Assembly: GCA_005879315.1 (NCBI GenBank)
Contig: VBLC01000035.1
Span: 129,686 to 193,685 of the forward strand
Origin: Deltaproteobacteria bacterium
Lineage (GTDB): Bacteria > Myxococcota > Myxococcia > Myxococcales > 40CM-4-68-19
Length of the DNA: 64,000 nucleotides
Direction of reading: 5' to 3'
Shown: one piece after another, positions 46,685 to 55,765 of the stretch
Layout: each line of letters begins with the position of its first letter
Numbering within the stretch: the first letter of the stretch is position 1
Program-made: the position numbers and the translations under genes
Notes under the pieces: generated by a model
Told to the model about the DNA's origin: nothing
Seen by the model: only the letters and a program-made list of their open reading frames with translations
Database searches by the model: none

Positions 46685-47419
46685 TTATTGCTGCCTGAAA
46701 ATGAAAGGCTGGATGATCTTCACCGCGACCGGCTTTCCTCCCATCATCGAGGGAGTATAGGTACACGACTCCAGCCACTGCTTGACCGCCTGGAAGAGAA
46801 TCTGCGGCGCGCTGACGTTCTTCAGATTCACGCTGTCGATGTGCCCGTCGCTGTGGACCACGTACTCCACGAGCACAGTGCCGGTCACGCCCATCTGCCG
46901 CGCCTGCTCAGGCGTGGGGGGCTTCGGCCGGCTCCCGCTCGGCCCGCAGTCGCCCGTCGGGACGGGCCGCGACATGCCCGAGCCGAGCAACTGCGGCGGC
47001 CCCTCGTCGCCTCGCCCGCCCAGTGCGCCGCCGACCACTCCGCCGACGACTCCCCCTTCCACTCCGCCCTCGACGCCTTCGTCCTCTTCCTCTTCGGCGG
47101 CCTCGGGCGGCTTCTCGTCTACCTTGGGGACTTCCTTGGGCTGGATGATGGTGCGCGGCGGTACCTTGGGAACGGTGGGCTTGGGCGTCTGCCGCGGCGT
47201 CTTCGGCTTGTGGCCCGCAGGCGGCGGCGGGGGCGGCGGCGGTGGGGGCGGCGGCCGGAAAGTGACCGCCACCGGCTCTTCGCTCCTGGGCATCACCGCC
47301 CGGATATAGGTGAAGGCGACTGCCAGTCCGACGATGAGCGCGTGAAGAAAGATCGACACCGCCATCGACGTGCCGCGCCCGCGGCGGCGCGTGCTGACGG
47401 CTGTGATGTTGTCGAACAT
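46685..47419 (-). CDS. tonB: TonB energy-transducing protein
   Basis: A 244-residue protein with a cytoplasmic head, one membrane helix (about 19-39, SMAVSIFLHALIVGLAVAFT), and a periplasmic stretch of twelve consecutive Pro residues. A Lys/Pro-rich linker follows, then a Glu-rich and Gly-Val repeat segment, and a C-terminal TonB domain. The domain includes VTGTVLVEYVVHSDGHIDSV, AVKQWLESCTYTPS and IIQPFIF. It contacts the TonB box of outer-membrane receptors. The start is behind a GGAAGGAG ribosome site, and the promoter is read divergently from the Oar-like receptor gene. Confidence 0.95.
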   Translation of the reverse strand: MFDNITAVSTRRRGRGTSMAVSIFLHALIVGLAVAFTYIRAVMPRSEEPVAVTFRPPPPPPPPPPPPAGHKPKTPRQTPKPTVPKVPPRTIIQPKEVPKVDEKPPEAAEEEEDEGVEGGVEGGVVGGVVGGALGGRGDEGPPQLLGSGMSRPVPTGDCGPSGSRPKPPTPEQARQMGVTGTVLVEYVVHSDGHIDSVNLKNVSAPQILFQAVKQWLESCTYTPSMMGGKPVAVKIIQPFIFRQQ

Positions 47420-47454
47420 GCGCTCCTTCCGCCGACCGGACGAAAAGGCGGCGC

Positions 47455-47483
47455 AGCCTACACACCGACCCCATCGCTGTCAA
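47455..47483 (-). promoter_or_regulatory. Sigma-70-type promoter for tonB-exbB-exbD-exbD
   Basis: On the minus strand TTGACA (47478-47483) is followed after exactly 17 bases by TAGGCT (47455-47460). The -35 box is perfect and the -10 is weak. The start point would lie about 30 bases before the tonB ATG, leaving room for its GGAAGGAG ribosome site. Confidence 0.6.
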
Positions 47484-47567
47484 CGCGGCGATCGGAAGGT
47501 GTGACGCGCGAGTTGCGAATGCGATCCACCGGCAGCGCTCCCCCTCTGCTTCCGAAAGATTGGGCGC

Positions 47568-47596
47568 TTGACTGCCTGTGACACGTGGCCTATAAG
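47568..47596 (+). promoter_or_regulatory. Sigma-70-type promoter for the Oar-like receptor
   Basis: TTGACT (47568-47573) and TATAAG (47591-47596) are spaced by 17 bases, a near-consensus sigma-70 promoter. The predicted transcript begins about 108 bases before the receptor ATG and carries GGGAGGT just upstream of it. The divergent tonB promoter lies 85 bases away, so the two transcripts start back to back. Confidence 0.7.
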
Positions 47597-47710
47597 CGCC
47601 GCGTTTAGGCAAGTCTCGGGGAGACGCGGTAGGGCGACGTTGCTCTGCGCTTTCAATTTCAGCCGCGGACGAGCGGCAAACCAGCTTCGGGGAAGTACTC
47701 GGGAGGTAGA

Positions 47711-50700
47711 ATGCAGCTCCTAAGGTCGATTTACTTCATCGCGGCCGGCGCGTTGATTCTCGCACTTTCGACGCCGGCATCAGCCCAGACGACAGGCGGC
47801 CTGTCGGGTCAGATCATCGACGCGCAGACGCAAAACCCCGTTCCCGACGCAGTCGTCATTGCTCAAAGCCCCGCTCTGCAGGGCGAGCAGACGGCGGTCA
47901 CCGACGCCACCGGCACCTTCGAGATCACGCTGCTCCCCGCCGGCACGTACACCCTCAACGTGCAGCGCGAGGGGTATCAGCCCTTCACCCAGGGCGGCAT
48001 CAGCGTGCGGCTCGATCGCACCATCAAGATCAAGCTTCAGCTGGTCCCCGAAGCGGTGCAGGCGGGCGCGGTGGAGATCACCGTCGCCAGGCCGGTCATC
48101 TCCACCACCAGCGAGACGACCGGCGGCACGATCACGAGGGAGCAGATGCAGATGACTCCCTTCGGCCGCGGCGCGCGCACCTTCGAGGCCGTGGTGCAGT
48201 CCATCCCCGGCGTGCACACCGACCCCTTCGGCACGACCATCAACGGCTCCGGATCGATGGAGAGCAATTACATCGTCGACGGCGTGCAGGTGAACGACCC
48301 CGCCTACGGCACGCAAGGCACGACGCTCATCCAGGACTTCATCCAGGAGGTCGACGTCAAGACCGGCGGCTACCAGGCCGAGTACGGCCGGTCCACCGGC
48401 GGCATCGTGAACGTGGTGACCAAGTCGGGCGGCAATGAGTTCCACGGCTCGGTGTTCGGCAACTGGACGCCGCTCGAGGCCACCCGCAAGCAGTACGGAT
48501 CGGTCTTCGCCATCGGCACGCAGCAGCATCTCAATTACAACCTCGACTTCGGCGCTGAGCTGGGCGGCCCCATCCTCAAGGACAGGCTCTGGTTCTACGC
48601 CGGGTTCGCGCCGCAGTTCATCTCCACCAACGTCGACCGCGTCATCCAGTCGCAGAAGGATGACGGGACGGGCCGGCCAGTGCTCGGGTCCAATGGTCTC
48701 CCGGTGGTCAGCGAGGTCGGGCGCAAGACGTACGCCGTGACGAATACCTCGTATCAGTTCACCGGCAAGCTGACCTTCCTCGCCAACGAGAACCACAGCG
48801 TCGCGCTGGCCGTGTACGGCAACCCGACCAAGTTCGGCAATGCGACCCTCAACGGCAACGAGGGCGTGTACCTCGGGACCGACAACACCATCGGCTCGAC
48901 CGACGTCGCGCTGCGCTACTCGGGCAAGCTGCTCAACAAGTCGATGCTGGTCGAGGCCGGAGTCGGCTACCACTACCAGCTCGGCAGCCTCTATACGCCC
49001 TCGAACTCGTTCCAGGGCGTGAACGGCATCAGCGGCACCGAGATCCGCAACACGCCGACCATCTCCTGGCGCGGCCAGCGCAACCTTCTCGACCCCGCGT
49101 TCGACGATGGCACGGTGCCCGACTACCAGAAGAGCGCGGCGGTGCTCTCCGCCTGCGCTCCGCAGGCGGACGGCTTCAACCCGTGCCCGGTGCAGAACTA
49201 CCTGACCGGCGGCCCGGGCTACACGCAGGCGAGCACGCTGATCCGCATCGCTCCGGGCATCAAGCTGAGCAACTTCGTCGAGCTGTTCGGCCACCATCAA
49301 TTCAAGTACGGAGTCGATGCGGCCTTCGACAGCTACAAGTCGGACAAGTTCTACTCGGGCGGGCAGTCCTTCTATGAGTACAGCACGTCCGCTACAGGCA
49401 GCCCGAACCCGGCCGCAGGCTCCCGCTGCGGCGCCGGCGCGACCGACTGCTTCTACGGCCGCCGCGGTTTCGGACACGGCTCACCCGGCAGCACGCTCAC
49501 CCCGCAGCTCGCGGCAAACCCCAACAACCCGTACGACTTCGCCAACGCCGACCTGATCAAGACCACCAACAACAAGTCGTTCTCCGAGTTCATCCAGGAC
49601 ACCTGGTCGGTGGCCGACAAGGTGGTCCTCGACCTCGGCGTTCGCTTCGAGCAGCAGCGGATCAGCCCTTCCGACAACGTCCTCAATCAGCAGGGCCTGC
49701 CCTTCCCCGGGCCCACGGTCTCGTTGAACGACGTGATGCCGCGTCTCGGCATCATCTACGACTGGACTGGCCGCGGGCTCTCCAAGGTCTACGCGTCGTT
49801 CGGCCGGTTCTACGAGTACATCCCGCTGGACCTGGCTGACCGCTCGCTCTCCAACGAGCAGTCGGCGAACTACCAGACGAACGCCTCGAGCTGCACCAAG
49901 GGCCTGACCAGCAAGGCCGGGGCGGCGTCGTTCGATCCGCGCTACTGCACGCAGGCCGGCGGCTACAGGTGGAACGGCGGCATCGACGGTGTCGACCCGC
50001 TCCTCCAGTCGGGCTGGAACCATGGCCAGTACTCCGATCAGTACCAGGCTGGCGTTCAGTACCAGTTCTACCGCGACATCTCGATCGGCGTGGATTACGT
50101 CCACCAGCAGATCGGCCAGGTGATCGAGGACATGTCCGCCGACGACGGGACGACGTATTTCCTCTCGAACCCGGGCGTGAAGGGCGCGCTCGGTTATTCG
50201 GTGACCACCGCTGCGGGCGTGAATGTGGTCGAACCCCCGCCGCGCCGGGTCTACGACGGCATGACCCTGTCGATGCGCAAGGAGTTCTCCGACAACTACT
50301 ACTTCGTGGCGAGCTACACGTACTCCCAGTTCCGCGGGAACTATCCAGGTCTCTTCTTCGCGGAGTACGGCGGCGGCCAGCTCGACCCGAACATCACGGC
50401 TCTCTACGACCTCGTCTCGCTCCTGCCGAACATCGATGGCCCGCTGCCGGGCGACATTCCGAACTCCTTCAAGGTGAGCGGCGGGTACGTCTACGAGCTC
50501 GACGCCAAGACGCAGTTCCGGCTGGGCGGTAACTTCAACGCCAACCAGGGCCAGCCGACGAACTACCTCGGTGCGCACGAGCTCTACGGAACGGGCGCGG
50601 CGTTCATCCTGCCCCGCGGCTCCGGGCCGAGGCTGCCCTGGAACTGGCAGCTCGACCTGCGCGGTCAGGTGGCCTACAAGATGTCGAAGGACTACACGCT

Positions 50701-50929
50701 CGGGCTGCGCGTCGACGTCTTCAACGTCACCAACAACCAGGCGATCATCTCCGTTGACCAGAACTACACCACCAACTTCGTCTATCCGATCGTCAACGGC
50801 ACTACGGCCGACCTTCCCTACCTGAAGACGACTGCTGGCGCGCCGGTCGCGAAGAACCTGACCTTCGGGACTCCGACCGCGTACCAGCTGCCGCTCTCGG
50901 CGAGGTTCGGGGCCTCGCTCTCGTTCTAA
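47711..50929 (+). CDS. Oar-like TonB-dependent outer-membrane receptor
   Basis: A 1072-residue receptor. The signal peptide ends at ALSTPASA-Q. Residues 29-112 are a carboxypeptidase-regulatory-like beta-sandwich (GLSGQIIDAQTQNPVPDAVV, VTDATGTFEITLLPAGTYT), followed by a TonB plug (TFEAVVQSIPGV, SMESNYIVDGVQVNDPAYG, TGGIVNVVTKSGGNEFHGS). The very large barrel closes with LPLSARFGASLSF. This arrangement is the Oar family of Myxococcus, one member of which is an adhesion and development-related outer-membrane protein. Here it may export or import a large substrate. It lies next to its own TonB/ExbBD set and upstream of a lipoprotein gene. Confidence 0.92.
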   Translation: MQLLRSIYFIAAGALILALSTPASAQTTGGLSGQIIDAQTQNPVPDAVVIAQSPALQGEQTAVTDATGTFEITLLPAGTYTLNVQREGYQPFTQGGISVRLDRTIKIKLQLVPEAVQAGAVEITVARPVISTTSETTGGTITREQMQMTPFGRGARTFEAVVQSIPGVHTDPFGTTINGSGSMESNYIVDGVQVNDPAYGTQGTTLIQDFIQEVDVKTGGYQAEYGRSTGGIVNVVTKSGGNEFHGSVFGNWTPLEATRKQYGSVFAIGTQQHLNYNLDFGAELGGPILKDRLWFYAGFAPQFISTNVDRVIQSQKDDGTGRPVLGSNGLPVVSEVGRKTYAVTNTSYQFTGKLTFLANENHSVALAVYGNPTKFGNATLNGNEGVYLGTDNTIGSTDVALRYSGKLLNKSMLVEAGVGYHYQLGSLYTPSNSFQGVNGISGTEIRNTPTISWRGQRNLLDPAFDDGTVPDYQKSAAVLSACAPQADGFNPCPVQNYLTGGPGYTQASTLIRIAPGIKLSNFVELFGHHQFKYGVDAAFDSYKSDKFYSGGQSFYEYSTSATGSPNPAAGSRCGAGATDCFYGRRGFGHGSPGSTLTPQLAANPNNPYDFANADLIKTTNNKSFSEFIQDTWSVADKVVLDLGVRFEQQRISPSDNVLNQQGLPFPGPTVSLNDVMPRLGIIYDWTGRGLSKVYASFGRFYEYIPLDLADRSLSNEQSANYQTNASSCTKGLTSKAGAASFDPRYCTQAGGYRWNGGIDGVDPLLQSGWNHGQYSDQYQAGVQYQFYRDISIGVDYVHQQIGQVIEDMSADDGTTYFLSNPGVKGALGYSVTTAAGVNVVEPPPRRVYDGMTLSMRKEFSDNYYFVASYTYSQFRGNYPGLFFAEYGGGQLDPNITALYDLVSLLPNIDGPLPGDIPNSFKVSGGYVYELDAKTQFRLGGNFNANQGQPTNYLGAHELYGTGAAFILPRGSGPRLPWNWQLDLRGQVAYKMSKDYTLGLRVDVFNVTNNQAIISVDQNYTTNFVYPIVNGTTADLPYLKTTAGAPVAKNLTFGTPTAYQLPLSARFGASLSF

Positions 50930-50938
50930 CCGTCCAAG

Positions 50939-50974
50939 GGAGGGGAGCTGGGTCGCGAGATTCAGCTCCCCTCC
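50939..50974 (+). terminator. Strong hairpin between receptor and lipoprotein genes
   Basis: GGAGGGGAGCTG-type sequence at 50939-50950 pairs with CAGCTCCCCTCC at 50963-50974, a twelve-base stem with a twelve-base loop. The GC-rich stem has no T run after it. It lies ten bases beyond the receptor stop and 45 before the lipoprotein ATG, so it may lower downstream expression or protect the 3' end instead of ending all transcripts. Confidence 0.5.
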
Positions 50975-51019
50975 TCCGCAGCGCAAACCGAGATCACCGC
51001 TCCCAGGAGAACCGTTCAA

Positions 51020-53338
51020 ATGCACAAGCTCGCTCTCAACGTCTCGACCGGGTTCGCGCTCGCGCTCGCTGCCGCCTGCTCGACGGGCACCGTCGAGCAG
51101 CCGCCCAGACAGGCTCCGACCATCACGCGGATCTATGCGGTCGACCCCCCGGCGAACTCGCCGTTCTTCAGCTTCAACACCGGCGTCACCTTCGGCGAAG
51201 TGCTCATCTATTCGTCCAACGCGAGCGACAACATCAGCGCGACTCCGCCGCCGAGCTTCACGCAGTTCCGGGTGGAGTTCGATCAGCCCGTCGACGCGAC
51301 GAAGCTCCTCAAGTCGAAGCAGGCGGACACGCTCGACGCTGCCAGTTTGCCCAGCCCGTTGGTGTTCTCGTACTGTGCCCCGGTCGATCTGGCCAATCCC
51401 GGTGTCGAGGTCGTGGACATCGATACGCCCACTCACAAAGTCGTTTCGTCGACCTGCTACGACCCGGCCACGCAGATCGGCCTCGCGCCGCACGTCTCGA
51501 TCATTCCCGGCGCGGGCTCGGTCAGCGCCAACGCGACGCCCTCGCCGTTCACCTGCAACTCCTTCGCTGAGGAGGATAGCCAGAACTATTTCTCGAAGCA
51601 CAAGTACGGGCTCAAGTTCAACCCAGCCGCGATCGCCAGCTCGGGCGATGCGACAAAGACGCTGAGCCTGCCTTCGACCTGGACCGGGAACACCTTCCCG
51701 TTCACGACGGCCGGCTTCGAGATCATGGCCGTCGGAACGCAGAACTCCGTCACCGGTTATTTCGATTGGGTCAGCAAGCCGTACGCCGGGTTCGAGCACG
51801 ACCTGCCGGCGATCTCGCCCGGCGCCGAAGTGGACTGCGACCCGGCGGCGACCATCAGCCGCACTGGCTGCCGCATCTTCTCCGATGGGTCGCCGTTCCT
51901 CATCGTCACCACGCAGCCCGTCGCGGACGCGACAGGGGTGACCCTGACCCGCTCGGGAGGCGCGAGCGCCCCTGCCGACTACACGGTGGATACGAGTTTC
52001 GATTCTGCCCTGGCGGTCGGGCGCATCATCACCATTACGCCCGCGGTGACTTTCGAGCCCGGGCAAACGTACACGGTGACTGTGGACCCCACGATGGTCA
52101 CGGCAGCGCCGGCGAATGGCGAGACGAACGTAACGACCCTCGAGAAACCGACGGGCACAACCCAATACTCGTTCACCGCCGGCCCGGGCCCGCTCGGGCC
52201 CGCGGCTGGATCGAACGTGATTTTCAGCTCCACGCCGGCGTCAGGTGCCGTGAAGGTCGCCCACACGCTGTCCAGGATCAGGTTCCTCTTCCAGCTGCCC
52301 GTCGAGCCGGCCAGCGTCTCGACCGCGACCTTCAGCGTCACGCGCAGCGATGGGAAGACCATCGCCGGCACGGCTGCGGTCGATACCGCCCACAACAACC
52401 AGAGAGTGACCTGGACACCCACGACGACGCCGACCCTCTTTGGCGCGGTCTACACCGTCAACGTCTCCGGTGTGAAAGTGGGGCCGAACGTGCCCGGCGC
52501 CGGGTTGACCTTCAGTCCCTTCAGCATGACGTTCACCACGCAGCAGTTCACCACTAACGGAATCTTCAGCGGCACCACGAAAGTCGACGGAAAGCGGAAC
52601 ATGCCCCTCGAGTCGCTCCTCAACGGCGACTGGAACATCCAGTTCCTCGACAAAGCGGATCCGACGACGGTCAGCACCAGCACGGTGCAGCTGGCATCGG
52701 CTGGAGCGGCCCCTGCCTTCACCATCACGGACAGCGGGGATCACCAGAAGTACAATCTCAAGCTCACTGACGCGACCACGCCCATCAAGTTCGGGACGCA
52801 GTACCTCGTCACCTCGACCACCGGCATCAAGGAGGCGACTGCCGCAAACGGCGGTGCGTCCGAAAGCACAGGGCAGGCGCTGCACGCCGAGGGCTGCTCC
52901 GCCGCGGACTGCCCGGACCCGCGCGGCTTCTTCACGAAGGCGTTCTCCGCGTCGCTCAGTGCGCCCGCTACGACGCCCCCGACGGCTGGAAACGTGACGA
53001 TAACCTTCAACTATCCCATCGACCCCACCACGTTCACGGGCAACTCCGCCAATAAACTTGCGCTGGTCCCCGGAACGTTCGACATCACGCTTGGCTTCCA
53101 GCCCACGGGCAGCGGAACCATCGCCATGAACTGCGCGCTGCAGGCCGGCAACACGACCGTCAAGTGCACGCCTGCTACCGCACCTGCCGCGAATACGTAC
53201 TATCGCGCCGTCCTCACGCTCTCGGGCGTGAAGGTGGCGACGCCCTTCTCCAGCAAGGGCGTGAGCGTGCCCCTCGATCAGACCACCGGCACGTTCAACG
53301 GCACGTTGACGCAGACCTACATCACCGACTGCCCGTAG
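51020..53338 (+). CDS. Large Ig-like lipoprotein (Oar operon partner candidate)
   Basis: A 772-residue lipoprotein with lipobox ALAAAC (Cys20). The body is all-beta and Thr/Ser-rich. It contains several SbsA/bacterial-Ig-like modules with the repeating idea of GVTLTRS, TPAVTFEPGQTYTVTV, PASGAVKVAHTLSRIRFLFQ and FGTQYLVTSTTG. Two or three pairs of cysteines (YCAPVDL, TCYDP, CNSF, GCSAADCPD) may form disulphides. It follows the Oar-like receptor after a hairpin and no other gene. I cannot assign a ligand. A surface or periplasmic partner of the receptor is suggested only by position. Confidence 0.85.
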   Translation: MHKLALNVSTGFALALAAACSTGTVEQPPRQAPTITRIYAVDPPANSPFFSFNTGVTFGEVLIYSSNASDNISATPPPSFTQFRVEFDQPVDATKLLKSKQADTLDAASLPSPLVFSYCAPVDLANPGVEVVDIDTPTHKVVSSTCYDPATQIGLAPHVSIIPGAGSVSANATPSPFTCNSFAEEDSQNYFSKHKYGLKFNPAAIASSGDATKTLSLPSTWTGNTFPFTTAGFEIMAVGTQNSVTGYFDWVSKPYAGFEHDLPAISPGAEVDCDPAATISRTGCRIFSDGSPFLIVTTQPVADATGVTLTRSGGASAPADYTVDTSFDSALAVGRIITITPAVTFEPGQTYTVTVDPTMVTAAPANGETNVTTLEKPTGTTQYSFTAGPGPLGPAAGSNVIFSSTPASGAVKVAHTLSRIRFLFQLPVEPASVSTATFSVTRSDGKTIAGTAAVDTAHNNQRVTWTPTTTPTLFGAVYTVNVSGVKVGPNVPGAGLTFSPFSMTFTTQQFTTNGIFSGTTKVDGKRNMPLESLLNGDWNIQFLDKADPTTVSTSTVQLASAGAAPAFTITDSGDHQKYNLKLTDATTPIKFGTQYLVTSTTGIKEATAANGGASESTGQALHAEGCSAADCPDPRGFFTKAFSASLSAPATTPPTAGNVTITFNYPIDPTTFTGNSANKLALVPGTFDITLGFQPTGSGTIAMNCALQAGNTTVKCTPATAPAANTYYRAVLTLSGVKVATPFSSKGVSVPLDQTTGTFNGTLTQTYITDCP

Positions 53339-54242
53339 AGAGGGTGGCGAGCACCGCGGCAAGATCGGGCGGCAGGGCGCTGTCGAAGCGCGCGCGGGAC
53401 CCGTCGGGATGGACGAACCCGAGCCGGGCGGCGTGGAGGAAATGGCGCGAAAGGCCTGGCAACGCAGGGCCGCCGTAGAGCGCATCGCCGGCGAGAGGAT
53501 GCCCGATGAAGGCCAGGTGGGCGCGGATCTGGTGCATCACCCCTGTGGGGATCTGCACCTCGAGCAAGGTGAAGCCCCCTCGTCGCTCGAGCGGGGTGAA
53601 GAGGGTCAGGGCAGCTCGCGCGCCGTGCTCCTCGGCGTAGTCGGGATCGCTCACCGCGCGCATCTTCGCGCCCTCGTGGGCGAGCGGTAGCGCGATCTCG
53701 CCGCCAGCGTGCAGCTCTCCCTGCACGAGCGCGAGGTAGCCTTTGTCTACCGAACGCGCAGTGAACTGCTCGCGGAGCTTCGCGTAGGCCGCGTCGGTGC
53801 GCGCCGCGAGCAAGAGTCCCGACGTATCGGTGTCGAGCCGGTGGACCAGCCCGCCCTCGCGCGCCTGCGGGCCGACGTTGGCCAGCTCGCGGAAGCGGCC
53901 GACCAGCGCATTCGCCGCGGTGCCGCGCTCGCCCGGCTTCAAGGGATGCGAAGGCATGCCGGCGGGCTTGTCGGCCACGATGACCTGCGCGTCGGCGTGG
54001 ACGATGCGGATGGGCAGCTCGGGTTGCCCCTCGGGCTGGTCGGGCGGCGGCATCTCCACCGAGACGCGCGCGCCGGGGCCGACCCGCGCTCCCTTGGGCG
54101 CTCGCTTGCCGTCGATGCGGACGCGGCCGTCGGCGATCCAGTCCATCGCCCGGCCGCGGCTGACGCCGAAGAGGCGCGCCACCGCCCGGTCGAGCCGGTC
54201 GGCGGCCACATCCGCCGGGACGACGCGCTCCTCGCGGCTCAC
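53322..54242 (-). CDS. RluD-type 23S rRNA pseudouridine synthase
   Basis: A 306-residue RluA/RluD family enzyme. It has an N-terminal S4-like RNA-binding part (RLDRAVARLFGVSRGRAMDW) and the catalytic region with Asp in LVHRLDTDTSGLLLAAR. Further family elements are IVADKPAGMPSHP and the C-terminal TGVMHQIRAHLAFIGHPLAG. The GTG start at 54242 overlaps the GMC oxidoreductase stop by four bases. The 3' end overlaps the convergent lipoprotein gene by 17 bases. Which rRNA uridine it modifies is not determined. Confidence 0.92.
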   Translation of the reverse strand: MSREERVVPADVAADRLDRAVARLFGVSRGRAMDWIADGRVRIDGKRAPKGARVGPGARVSVEMPPPDQPEGQPELPIRIVHADAQVIVADKPAGMPSHPLKPGERGTAANALVGRFRELANVGPQAREGGLVHRLDTDTSGLLLAARTDAAYAKLREQFTARSVDKGYLALVQGELHAGGEIALPLAHEGAKMRAVSDPDYAEEHGARAALTLFTPLERRGGFTLLEVQIPTGVMHQIRAHLAFIGHPLAGDALYGGPALPGLSRHFLHAARLGFVHPDGSRARFDSALPPDLAAVLATLSTGSR

Positions 54243-55765
54243 GAGAGGGCGTCGCGGACGTGCGTCGAGGCCCAGGAGGCGAGGGCGTAGATCGACTCCA
54301 TCGGGTTCACCCCCAGGCCGGTGGGGAAGACGCTGCCGTCGATGACGAAGAGATTTTGTACAAAATGATGACGGAGGCGCGGGTCGACCACCGAGCGGGC
54401 CGGGTCGGCCCCCATCCGGCAGCCGCCCATCTGGTGTGCAGTGAAGGCGGCGAAGAGGTTGGGGCCCATCGGCGCCGCGTCCACCCCGCCGATGTCCGCC
54501 TCGCTGCGGATGACGACCGGGTCGAGATGGAAGCTCTGCACCTCGCGCGCGCCGTTGGCGAGGTGAAGGCGGGCGATGGCCTTCATCCCGGCGCGGAAGC
54601 ATTCGTAGTGGCGGGCGCCGAAGGGATAGTCGAGCCGGGGAGCGCCGTCGGGGCGCAGCGAGACGGTGCCGCCCTCCTCGCCTTCGCCGAAGCCGTCGAT
54701 CATCAGCGAGAGGGTGGCGGCGACATTTCCCAGAAGCGCCATGCGCCCGCGCAGAGGCGCGCCGAAGCCGGGCATGGCGATGGAGGCGAGCATGGGATGC
54801 ACCGGCGCCGCCTCGATGAAGAATCCGGCGCCCTCGCCGCGCCGGGAGAAATGGTGCGAGGCGACGCTCTGCGGCGCGCCGTAGAAGCCTTCGACGCGCT
54901 CCTTGTAGAAGGCCCCCATCGCCACCACCGGATGAAGCCAGGTCTTCTTCCCCACCGGGCCCTGATCGACCCCCGAGCGCAGGAGCAGCGCCGGCGAGTT
55001 CAAGGCGCCGCCCGAGACGACCATGACCCGTGGCTCGACACGCACGGTCCGCCCCGTCGCTTGCTGCGTGCCGGGATGGAGCAGCTCGCCGATGGCCGCC
55101 GTCGCGCGGCTGCCGCTCCATTCGATCTTCCTCACGCGGCAGTCGGCGTAGATGTCCGCGCCGGCCGCGACTGCGTCGGGCAGGTACGTCAGCGTGGCGG
55201 TCTGCTTGGCGTCCACGGGGCAGCCCATGCCGCAGTAGCCTGTGCGCAGGCAGCCGCGGACGTTGCGGCTGACGGTGTCGACCTGCCAGCCCAGCTTCTT
55301 GCAGCCCTGGTAGATGGAGCGGTTGTTGGCGTTGGTGTCTTCCAGGTCGACTTTCTCGATGCCGAGCCGCCGTTCGATCTCCTCGAAGTGCGGCCGGAGG
55401 ATCTCGGGGGTGAGCAAAGAGCCTTCGCGCTCGCGCCAGAAGGCGAGCACGTCGTCGGGCGTGCGGTAGCTGGTGGTCCAGTTGACGACCGTCCCGCCGC
55501 CGACGGCGCGGCCCTGCAACACCGCGATGGAGAGGTCGGCGGAGGCGCGGTTGCCGCGGTCCTGGTAGAGGCGCGGATAGGCGGTCGCCTCCTGCATGTC
55601 GAACTCGTCCTTGGTGTAGAAGCCGCCCTCCTCGAGGACGGCCACTCTCGCGCCGGCGCGCGCGAGCCGCTGCGCGACCATCGCTCCGCCTGGACCGCTT
55701 CCGATGATGCAGACGTCGGGCTTGAGCAAGAGGTCCTGCGCGATCTCGTCGCCCTTGTGGATCAC
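54239..55765 (-). CDS. GMC family FAD-dependent oxidoreductase
   Basis: A 508-residue flavoenzyme. It starts with the FAD dinucleotide fold VCIIGSGPGGAMVAQRLARA (20 residues) and the acidic end AVLEEG. GGGTVVNWTTSY, a second domain with MVVSGGALNSPALLLRSG, and the C-terminal GMC end IDGSVFPTGLGVNPMESIYA (20 residues) follow. Substrates of this class include sugars, alcohols and sterols. The upstream gene encodes a gluconate-2-dehydrogenase subunit-3-like protein, so a membrane-linked sugar or alcohol dehydrogenase is likely. A TTGTACAA palindrome lies at 54353-54366 where the chain reads H-F-V-Q-N-L. Confidence 0.9.
   Translation of the reverse strand: MIHKGDEIAQDLLLKPDVCIIGSGPGGAMVAQRLARAGARVAVLEEGGFYTKDEFDMQEATAYPRLYQDRGNRASADLSIAVLQGRAVGGGTVVNWTTSYRTPDDVLAFWREREGSLLTPEILRPHFEEIERRLGIEKVDLEDTNANNRSIYQGCKKLGWQVDTVSRNVRGCLRTGYCGMGCPVDAKQTATLTYLPDAVAAGADIYADCRVRKIEWSGSRATAAIGELLHPGTQQATGRTVRVEPRVMVVSGGALNSPALLLRSGVDQGPVGKKTWLHPVVAMGAFYKERVEGFYGAPQSVASHHFSRRGEGAGFFIEAAPVHPMLASIAMPGFGAPLRGRMALLGNVAATLSLMIDGFGEGEEGGTVSLRPDGAPRLDYPFGARHYECFRAGMKAIARLHLANGAREVQSFHLDPVVIRSEADIGGVDAAPMGPNLFAAFTAHQMGGCRMGADPARSVVDPRLRHHFVQNLFVIDGSVFPTGLGVNPMESIYALASWASTHVRDALS
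54353..54366. repeat. AT-rich palindrome ATTTTGTACAAAAT inside the GMC gene
   Basis: A perfect 14-base palindrome with the same TTGTACAA core as at 39842 and 39960. Read in the minus-strand gene it gives H-F-V-Q-N, replacing the usual V-H-G-V-x-N-L before FVIDGSVFP. Confidence 0.65.

Noticed and set aside
47220-47256. Poly-proline-encoding GC tract in tonB as a possible phase-variable repeat
   Set aside because: The codons vary (gcc, ggc and others on the coding strand) and a Pro-rich linker is normal for TonB, so there is no sign of a slippage hotspot.
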